23,484 nucleotides of DNA from Phallusia fumigata (Eukaryota; Chordata; Ascidiacea; Phlebobranchia; Ascidiidae). Position 1 is the first letter of the stretch; the number at the start of each line of letters is the position of its first letter. Shown here in pieces: positions 11,201-23,484 of this stretch. The stretch covers positions 6,253 through 29,736 of the forward strand of contig QXVZ01006315.1 of assembly GCA_008931825.1 (NCBI GenBank), given 5' to 3'. Both the position numbers and the translations under genes were made by a program. The notes beneath the pieces are model-generated. The model was not told the origin of the DNA, made no database searches, and saw only the letters and a list, made by a program, of their open reading frames with translations.

Positions 11201-11969
11201 TGTAAAATAGTCTAACTTGATTAATGTCTAGCCTATACCCGATAAATGAAATACAAAAATGACTGTGGACTTTACATTGTTCTTTTTGTAATTGCCATGT
11301 ATGCTGCTGTTGTGGGTGCCGCGATATACATGTCTCCTTAAAAGGGCGCCGCAAAACAAAAAAGTTAGGAAGCACTGCGCCATAAGGTTAACTATAGTAA
11401 CCTGATGTTATTGCGTGCTTTGAGGGTGACCTGAAAAATAGAAGTTGTGAAATAAACATCTTTACAGTTCTTGCTGTGTCAGAAGGCGATTGCTGAAGCA
11501 AAATAGGACGGTTGGGATATATATCTGTCCCACCTAGTTTGCGACAGAGATCAATTATAAGGGTAGAGACATAATTTGGGGGCAGTAGTGAGATCGCCGA
11601 CTTGACACCTAAACGAGGGATTTCTCGATTTAGCGGTTGAAAGTTGCGGTAATAATGTGCTTTCAGCTATAGCCTAGACCTACATATGCGGTCACGTAAC
11701 AATACAATCTGGGTATTTATGTTTTTTTTGACATTGTTAAGGAAGATGCTTACATGACAGCATGTACAGTTAAGTTAAAAATGAACCAAAAACATGACAG
11801 CATGTACAGTTAAGTTAGTTTGGTTGCAAATTTCATCTTTTTTTGCCGACAACTGACTTTCTGTTTCCTCACAGCGATAATCACTGCCGGAAAACTGTAC
11901 ATCGATTTCACAGCTGACGAGTTTGACCACAACGTGCAAAAGCTTATTCACGAGATTAATGAAGTCTAA
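5204..11969 (+). CDS. MIB/HERC2-ZZ-MIB/HERC2-REP-TIR protein, 574 aa
   Basis: Coding exons are 5204-5318, 5856-5914, 5985-6132, 6313-6496, 6996-7142, 7637-7800, 8010-8128, 8238-8373, 9130-9264, 9511-9620, 9950-10021, 10751-10991 and 11875-11969 (TAA), with an untranslated first exon near 5025-5079. All phases agree. The order is an acidic N-terminus (residues about 16-38), MIB/HERC2 (43-108), ZZ zinc finger (109-163), a second MIB/HERC2 (187-273), a mind-bomb REP-like region (280-357), an acidic/Gln-rich linker (358-445) and TIR (446-574). Mind bomb proteins use the first part to bind Notch-ligand tails and then carry ankyrin repeats and RINGs; those are absent, so I infer an adaptor or enzyme rather than an E3 ligase. 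The first half is certain at family level; the exon boundary at 9264/9511 is least sure. Another start, ATG 4840 joined through 4873 to 5196, is frame-compatible but overlaps the previous gene's last exon. Confidence 0.87.
5258..5314 (+). repeat. 15-bp coding minisatellite (Asp/Asn run)
   Basis: Nearly four tandem copies of the 15-mer GACAACGATGATGAC lie inside the first coding exon of the MIB-TIR gene and encode a DNDDD repeat, the acidic N-terminal tail. The unit is a multiple of three, so copy-number change would keep the frame. Confidence 0.85.
5363..5629. mobile_element. hAT-like MITE in first coding intron of MIB-TIR gene
   Basis: The ends are CAGTGGTTCTCAAAA and, inverted, CAGTGTTTTTCAAAC, over 267 bp, with a GGGGTCCGC/GGGGGTCCGTG motif inside the left end that is usual for these elements. 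The flanking octamers (TTATAGCT and TTGTACAC) agree at only four positions, so the target duplication is decayed or the boundary is inexact. There is no coding capacity. Confidence 0.55.
5856..6132 (+). other. Exons encoding first MIB/HERC2 domain, with GC-AG intron
   Basis: Two exons, 5856-5914 and 5985-6132, encode VGMRVVRGPSWKWKNQ joined to DEGEGSLGTV, then WVDVLWDHGAKANYR. The W-x-W-x-x-Q-D-x-G-E-G-x-x-G-T core and the VxWDxG-xxxYR strand are diagnostic of the MIB/HERC2 domain. The intron between them is only 70 bp and starts with GC (CAG|GCAAGC) and ends in CACAG. Confidence 0.92.
6313..6496 (+). other. Exon encoding ZZ zinc finger
   Basis: One exon carries all eight expected ZZ ligands: CDVC (residues 116/119), CKQC (135/138), CTTC (144/147) and H153/H157, followed by QFIRFD. 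ZZ fingers bind two zinc ions and recognise short peptide or N-terminal motifs. The domain order MIB/HERC2 then ZZ then MIB/HERC2 is that of mind bomb proteins. The exon ends in phase 2 before donor GTGGGT. Confidence 0.93.
6561..6904. mobile_element. Candidate degraded hAT-like element in intron
   Basis: The left side reads CCTGCCTAACC then GTGCTGCGGGCCAG. The right side, inverted, reads AAGGTTGCCTATAACCCGCGGC. The shared TGCCTAACC and GCGGGCC blocks and a GGTCCGCAATCC motif resemble the ends of hAT relics. No target duplication is visible, so the limits are approximate. Confidence 0.38.
6996..7800 (+). other. Exons encoding second MIB/HERC2 domain
   Basis: Exons 6996-7142 and 7637-7800 join in phase 2. 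They encode a PPRSKSRERLQSKGLCPGA linker, close in form to the one in mind bomb, then VTRGRDWKWEKQDGGRGKKG and, after the intron, SVQWDKNKMKNNYRAG. The 494-bp intron between them shows nothing I can name. Confidence 0.9.
8010..8373 (+). other. Exons encoding mind-bomb REP-like region
   Basis: Exons 8010-8128 and 8238-8373 encode RRFSIGDPVRVV, then KIQKGHGGWFQHM and LIGEPGTVEGF, ending in LRFNPAALEKLE. The F-x-x-G-D-x-V-x-V, Q-x-G-H-G-x-W and G-x-V strands match the SH3-like REP region that follows the second MIB/HERC2 domain in mind bomb proteins. Only about one copy is present, against two in mind bomb. Confidence 0.72.
8742..9020. mobile_element. hAT-like MITE in intron of MIB-TIR gene
   Basis: The ends are CAGTGATCCAAATC and, inverted, CAGTGCTTCCCAACC, over 279 bp. 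The flanking octamers CACTACGC (8734-8741) and CATTAGGC (9021-9028) agree at six of eight positions, consistent with an old 8-bp duplication. The interior is non-coding. Confidence 0.6.
10160..10523. mobile_element. Candidate MITE in TIR-domain intron
   Basis: The left end is CTAGGGTTGC, partly duplicated as CTAGGGTTGCC; the right end, inverted, is CTAGGATTGCC. The hexamer TTAAGG flanks both sides (10154-10159 and 10524-10529). The ends resemble CAGGGTTGCC-type hAT termini, but the 6-bp flank is short for that group, so the superfamily is uncertain. Confidence 0.5.
11089..11377. mobile_element. hAT-like MITE in last intron of MIB-TIR gene
   Basis: The left end is CAAGTGTTTCCCAACC followed by GCGCCGCGGCACAC. 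The right end, inverted, is CAGTGCTTCCTAAC followed by GCGGCGCCC. The pair of GCGCCGC blocks is typical of hAT relics. The flanking octamers agree only partly (CGCTACAC and CGCCATAA). It is 289 bp and non-coding. Confidence 0.58.
11752..11817. repeat. Two-copy 26-bp direct repeat, 40-bp period
   Basis: A 26-mer starting ACATGACAGCATGTACAG occurs at 11752-11777 and again at 11792-11817. Each copy contains the near-palindrome ACATGACAGCATGT. It lies in the last intron, about 60 bp before the acceptor of the final TIR exon. Confidence 0.85.
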
Positions 11970-12250
11970 ATTCATGAAGAGCGACGCTCAATGAAGTCAA
12001 ATTTTTATGATTGTACTGGTCGATTTCTTGGTATAATGGCAACGCGACTTTAAATGCCGGCAACGTTTATTCCAAGGGTCCTTTTTATGGCTAATTAAAA
12101 TAACTTTCAAGAAATTTGCTTAATGAATCAAGTGTTTATTAAATCAGCTTAAAGCTTTTTTTGGCATTTTAACAAAGAACTTTTTCTGTGGCTTCTTTTG
12201 GGATTGTACAAACCTACTGTAGTTTTTCGTCAGCGTACATAATATAGCTC

Positions 12251-12256
12251 AATAAA
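12251..12256 (+). terminator. Poly(A) signal AATAAA of MIB-TIR gene
   Basis: This AATAAA lies about 280 nt after the TAA at 11967-11969 and is the first exact AATAAA on the strand after that stop. A T/G-rich stretch follows. Confidence 0.55.
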
Positions 12257-12867
12257 TATTTGGACTATATATACATTCGTTTGAACGATATTGTCGAGGT
12301 TAATTTTTTACATCAGAACATTTTGCATTCCTTGATTGTCACTAGATTACTGTAAATGGTAAAGTAAACCTTGGTTAATCCGTATTTGGGTAAACCGAAA
12401 CATCGCCTAATGCGAATAAAAGAAATGATTCAAATTTTTTTCTTAGCAAAGGCTTCGGATAATCCGAATTTTCTTTAATTTTGGATAAAAGTTTATTGCT
12501 TAATGTCCAATATTTGTCTCAGTGCATTGTGCTCCACAGTATAGGCTACAACCAGAGTTGGTATTTCGAGACTTTCATTTATCGAAAACTAATTTTTGGT
12601 GTCCCAACCCTATCAAAAATTTATAACACCGCAATTGCTCAGTTGACTAATCGCCATTAGGTCTATTACCGCGCGTATGGCGTTAAGCTGAACATCAAGA
12701 ACAGATACATATTAAAATAAATATCATCAGTACATATCATACTTAAATATGATTTTTGTGTTGGTCGTAAAAATGTGTCTGCGTTTTGCTGGTTGATGGA
12801 TTGATTGTCAATGTTTTGTTCGTTTTATTTCATTAAACTGAACAAATGTGATTTTTACTTTGTATAG
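12257..12867. other. Intergenic before Smad4
   Basis: The sequence is AT-rich with no supported exon. A weak CTATATATAC stretch near 12266 is the only TATA-like site, and I do not rely on it. The Smad4 promoter is not identifiable by eye. Confidence 0.35.
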
Positions 12868-12950
12868 ATTTAAATACCACGATCTACGTGAAAGAAAATT
12901 GCATGTTGCCAACAAAAATAACTCTGAAAAGATAAATTCTGCTCCAAAAG
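12868..12950 (+). other. Possible upstream Smad4 exon (5' UTR or coding)
   Basis: An acceptor (TTTGTATAG) and a donor (AAAAG|GTACAT) bracket 83 nt. When joined to the acceptor at 13089 the frame is open into the Smad4 ATG (phase 1), but no ATG lies in it in that frame. It is therefore more likely leader sequence or chance. Confidence 0.25.
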
Positions 12951-13094
12951 GTACATGTTTCATATTTTTTCAATGTTTTTTGTTTGAACATTTCTTAAAT
13001 ACAGGCTTTACACCATGTAGGTAAAATGTTGCTTGTTGTACTTTAGTAAAAGAATATTTTTTCTTGTATTGCTGATACTTATTTACCAGTGAAG

Positions 13095-20041
<6,947 letters not shown>

Positions 20042-21717
20042 TTTCTGCACGGAAGTGCCGACATTTTAAATCACGCAGGACTTCTGAGAATAAAACAACT
20101 GATCCACAGGCAATGGCTTCAACCAGACCTAGACGATAAAGTATGTGACATGTTAATTCAAAGGAAAAATGCCAAGAGTCTTTTTTGTGCGCTTAGTATT
20201 ATTACTGATGCCAAACGCCCTCTGAACTTTTTTTGTATCGTCATAAAGACTGTCCGCTGCTTTGTGCTTGAGACCTCCGGTCACAAAGGTGGTTTTCAGT
20301 CAGCTTGGTAAAGTCAAGCGTGACTGAAAGATTTGGCAGTTGTCATAAACTTGGTTTTAATACTGTAAAAATGGTTTTAGTATGTTAGGATAAATGCACT
20401 AAACTTGTTTGTAACATGCTCAAGCGTGCATGAAATACACCTACCAGCGAGCGACAAGCATAAAATTATCAAATCCAAGTGAGCATTTTTGCTAATTGTA
20501 AAACGTTATTTGCCTGCCAACAAAAACTTTCGTCGCTTTTTTACCAAATTTTAAATTTTGAAAATGCAGTTTATTAGTGGTTTAATCTGTGCCATCGCGT
20601 GCAAATTTCTGGTAAAAATTAATGTCTTTAACTAAAGACGTTATCTAATACATGCTAAATATGAACCAACGTGCACACCCCTTGAATGAACTGATGTTAT
20701 ACATTATCCTTGTTATCGCCCTATCAAAAATATCAGGTTCACAGCATTTAAATACTGTTTGGTTTTACTTGAGGGTAAACTTCACTAGATAGTACGTTTC
20801 TCTTTAACTCGCCTTCACTATACATTGCGTCATCGAATCGCTCCTACATGTATTTTTTTGTGTCAAAATCGTGTGCCACCCTCAACATATAGTACCCCCG
20901 TCGTCCCGCCCTTGTATCAGCATCGTCTTATTTTTCTAGCAGTACACCTGACTGATATCCGCCACTCCCGTTTGCACTATGTACAGCTACCACCAACTGT
21001 TTTGCGTTTTGCCCGGCGTTTAGCCCCCGTTGTTGCCAATTCGTACTTGAACGTAATTGCGGTTTCGGAAAAAAACAGGTTCGATTTTTTACGATGCGTT
21101 TTGGATCATGACAATTGTAAAATGAACTCTTTTGCAAGTATTGTATTTTGCGTGAATTTGTTTTCATCATGACTTGAACAGAGCCGTAATACTATGAACG
21201 ACCTTTTGATCAAGCAACTCTCATTAAATATTTAAATATATGGACTAAAAGTTTTCACTAACATCACAGGCTTTTGTTTTATATCCGTTTACAATTCGGC
21301 TCATATTTAAAACCTGTGTTTTTGTGTTAAATTTGTTTACCACTTCATTCTTGACATTCGCCATGGACTCCGACATTCATCTCACCCTCTTACTAAATGA
21401 ACTTAATACGATTCATCTCGACAATATCACTGAACACTCCACCGCACGCAGATTATAACCGTACGCAGCTGTGGGCACTTTTCAGTATTATGTTGAGCAC
21501 TGCCCCCTTTCGCCTTTTCACACTACGATTTTCAGCGTCAATTTTCTTGAACAAGTGCCCCCCGTGTGTTCCGTATATGTCGTGTACAGTTCGCCTTTGC
21601 CAACAAAAACGCGCGTTTTTCTGTCGTTAAAATGACGTTATCTGCCCGTCAATTTCGCGTCGCCCCTTACAGTCTGTGACGCGCCATCCTTGTTATGACG
21701 TCATGTATTGTGGTAGC
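20042..21717 (+). other. Smad4 3' UTR and/or intergenic
   Basis: An AATAAA at 20089-20094 lies only 48 nt after the Smad4 stop. The rest has no convincing coding exon. A block at 20437-20596 repeats 19062-19228 of a Smad4 intron. From about 20820 to 21720 the + strand is richer in C than its surroundings, with short open frames I do not believe. A long 3' UTR ending at the 21718 signal is possible. Confidence 0.4.
20437..20596 (+). repeat. Dispersed copy of intronic segment
   Basis: This block, from ACACCTACCAGCGAGCGAC to TGTGCCATC, matches 19062-19228 in the Smad4 copy-1 intron with few substitutions and a roughly 7-bp net deletion after AAAACGTT. It is in the same orientation. It could be a dispersed repeat or another trace of assembly duplication. 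Confidence 0.8.
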
Positions 21718-21723
21718 AATAAA
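21718..21723 (+). terminator. Strong poly(A) signal AATAAA
   Basis: AATAAA is followed within 20-50 nt by a G/T-rich run (TGTGTTGTGCAGGTGTCTG), the usual downstream element. It may be the distal Smad4 end or the end of an unrecognised transcript. A perfect CRE palindrome TGACGTCA lies just upstream at 21696-21703. Confidence 0.5.
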
Positions 21724-22300
21724 GTGTTACGTACCCCTGCAACTGTGTTGTGCAGGTGTCTGAATGTCTGAATATCATGTCAACACAAAAACGAACACAT
21801 TTGTATCTTTTCCTTCGTGCCCTAAGCACGCTGGTCACAATCTAGCTCTGGAAATAATGAAGACGTCATTTTTTCGACCTATCGTAGACAGAAACGCACA
21901 AGACAAACTTTAGGACAGTAGTTCTGGCCCAGTATTGTAAGGAACAGATTTGGACATATATTTGTTGTCATGCAACTACTTTTAAAGCTTGAAAGGGCAT
22001 AAATAACCTTTGTAATGGGTCGGTTAATAAACCAGTTTCCAGGGTTGAAGATCATCTGCAGGATTGCCAGCTTCGTTAGCAATTCAGTAAATCCCTCGAA
22101 ACACCAGCACAACAAAAACACCATCGCGGGTGATCTGACGGTCTGTCGCTGCAAAAAAATTCGTCGTCACTGGCTGTATATGCAGACGTGGAACTCTGCA
22201 ACTCTCTTTAATAATTCATGACAGCAGCAACATCGCAGCGAAAAAATGCGAATTCTGTTGCTTGTCAAGCGTCGCGCGGTCTGACGTTTGCAGCTGCGTG
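21724..22300. other. Intergenic, probable upstream region of RING gene
   Basis: No exon is supported. A GACGTCAT half-CRE near 21863 is the only motif I can name. The short open frames on either strand lack domain or splice evidence. Confidence 0.35.
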
Positions 22301-22306
22301 TATAAT
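22301..22306 (+). promoter_or_regulatory. Possible TATA box of RING gene
   Basis: GTGTATAATTTCG lies about 115 bp before the ATG at 22420. The sequence is a weaker TATA variant and the assignment is positional. Confidence 0.3.
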
Positions 22307-22419
22307 TTCGTTGACGCCTTCCGTTGTGCAATAGAGTGGTTAATTTGCGATATATGTGCTGTTATTGTTTGGTTACAATTCGTTTGGAGCTACTGTGTAT
22401 CTACAAGCCTACACTCGAG

Positions 22420-23484
22420 ATGTACAGTTCAAGAATGTCCAGGAGTTCGAGACAAGGTAAACTTCTTCTGGGTTGCTTTGTTTGTAGCCTGCAAACTATA
22501 GTAAATTTAATACGTTTTGGCTCGTAAATAATATAGAAAATTTCTTACTTTTTGTAAATTTTAGCTATTGTGTCTAAAAACGCAGGGCTAATAAAAAATT
22601 GACGTGAGTCTGTTCGTTGTTTCACCCGATGAAGTGGCTTGTTTGCTTGAGTTGTTAAATGAAGTAATACACAGCTTAGTCTGTAGTGGCTCAGGCGATA
22701 AAAATATTTGCCTTCATTACGTAATTAGACTGCTTCGCAAGCATACGGTTTTATTTTCGATCAATCAGTTTCAAACCTGTCACATCAGATAATATCTGTA
22801 GAAACAAACTGTATGGAACATAAGCATGTAAGAAATTGAGAAACAAAAGTGTTATCCCTCTTTTCTTTCATAAAATAATAATTTGCATACTATTTCTATT
22901 GACTGAAACAAAACAGATTATCAACGGCGAGTGCGGTACAGATGTCAGGAATACAATGTCCAGGAGTGCTGGGTACAAGACATGGTCGNTGTAGAAACAA
23001 ACTGCATGGAACATAAGCATGCAAGAAATTGAGAAACAAAAGTGTTATCCCTCTTTTCTTTCATAAAATAATAATTTGCATACTATTTCTATTGACTGAA
23101 ACAAAACAGATTATCAACGGCGAGTGCGGTACAGATGTCAGGAATACAATGTCCAGGAGTGCTGGGTACAAGACATGGTCGTTCCTTGGTCCCACTACGT
23201 TCCTCAGCAGTGGTACAACATTCCGTTAGACCGAGGCAGACCCGGAAATCACTCAGCACACCACAGAGGCTTGAGAAAAACAATCAGGAACAACTACTAT
23301 AGTCCTCGGCGTTATGACCACAGCTACGCTGGGTTACCACAGCGGACGCAGTTGGTACCAACCAAAAACCAAGACGCAAGTAGTGATAATGAGGCATCGT
23401 GTGCCATTTGCCTTGACGTTGTAAATGAAAACAAGGAATGTAGAAGCCAAGGGATTAAACAAACGACAGTTTTGTCGTGTAAGC
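22420..23484 (+). CDS. RING-finger protein, N-terminal part (truncated by window)
   Basis: Exon 1 is 22420-22456 (MYSSRMSRSSRQ), ending in phase 1 before GTAAAC. Exon 2 starts at 23110 after AAACAG and runs open to the window end, encoding DYQRRVRYRCQEYNVQECWV, a Tyr/Arg/His-rich stretch with no known domain, and then CAICLDVV, an ENKEC segment and LSCK at the edge. CAIC followed about 24 residues later by a C that should precede x-H is the start of a RING finger, so the product is probably a ubiquitin E3 ligase. The remaining RING ligands lie beyond the window. A second copy of the exon 2 start at 22917-22988 ends at an N and is treated as duplicate sequence. Confidence 0.7.
22797..22988 (+). 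repeat. 192-bp duplication around N, copy A (RING gene exon 2 start)
   Basis: These 192 bp, with intron end, AAACAG acceptor and the first 72 bp of exon 2, are repeated at 22990-23181 with two differences (GTATGG/GCATGG and ATGTAAG/ATGCAAG). A single N at 22989 separates them. Copy A runs into the N with no splice donor, so it cannot be a complete exon. Confidence 0.93.
22990..23181 (+). repeat. 192-bp duplication around N, copy B
   Basis: This is the copy that continues into the rest of exon 2 and on to the RING sequence, so it is the one to use for the gene model. It is equal in length to copy A. Confidence 0.93.

Larger units (their letters stand above)
9950..11969 (+). other. Exons encoding TIR domain
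   Basis: Exons 9950-10021, 10751-10991 and 11875-11969 encode residues 440-574. The domain opens with VNIMISYSWQHKD (box-1-like first strand), then LETLGYEIWIDTKKMHGN, then VVLLCMSDSYNES, then EICQKEACLAADLRKPVIPI. This fits the TIR_2-type fold rather than Toll/MyD88 TIRs. Glu517 (in CQKEAC) falls where SARM1-type TIR NADases have their catalytic glutamate. NADase activity is inference. The introns at 10022-10750 and 10992-11874 each contain a hAT-like element. Confidence 0.88.

Noticed and set aside
20825-21172. 115-codon + frame and opposing 80-codon - frame
   Set aside because: Neither has a recognisable motif or splice context and both lie in probable 3' UTR or intergenic sequence. An LTR or retroelement origin was considered, but I found no reverse transcriptase or gag motifs.

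Overview
This is eukaryotic nuclear DNA: AT-rich, with short coding exons split by introns of about 70 to 950 bp, GT-AG (once GC-AG) splice sites, TATA boxes, AATAAA signals, a tRNA-derived SINE and many small hAT-type elements. The Smad4 protein is close to the vertebrate one, while the other proteins are divergent. Together with gene compactness and two one-N joins flanked by near-identical copies (as expected from a very polymorphic diploid), this suggests an invertebrate chordate, most likely a tunicate of the Ciona type. The species assignment is inference. All supported genes are on the + strand. I built every gene model by hand from reading frame, splice-site and phase agreement; no transcript data were available.

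Layout. (1) 1-1300: no gene, one perfect 186-bp hAT MITE with an 8-bp target duplication. (2) 1299-2815: TATA box and a four-exon gene for a 186-residue secreted, helix-rich protein I cannot assign to a family; its size and shape recall four-helix cytokines. (3) 3291-3465: tRNA-derived SINE. (4) about 3843-4936: a small cysteine-containing orphan gene with a poly(A) signal just after its stop. (5) 4993-12256: a 14-exon gene whose protein joins MIB/HERC2, ZZ, MIB/HERC2 and a mind-bomb REP-like region to a C-terminal TIR domain. (6) 13090-20041 (or further): a complete Smad4 (co-Smad) gene whose penultimate exon appears twice around a single N. (7) 20042-22300: 3' UTR or intergenic sequence with a strong poly(A) signal at 21718. 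(8) 22301-23484: the 5' part of a RING-finger gene, cut by the window edge, again with one exon duplicated around an N.

The headline is the MIB-ZZ-MIB-REP-TIR protein. It keeps the N-terminal substrate-recognition half of mind bomb E3 ligases but has a TIR domain in place of ankyrin repeats and RING fingers. The TIR carries a glutamate at the position that aligns with the catalytic glutamate of NAD-cleaving TIR domains such as SARM1. Second is the secreted helical protein at 1674-2815. The Smad4 and RING exon duplications look like haplotype-merging artefacts and will mislead gene predictors. The genes need not work together; Smad4 acts in TGF-beta/BMP signalling, and nothing in the sequence ties its neighbours to that pathway.
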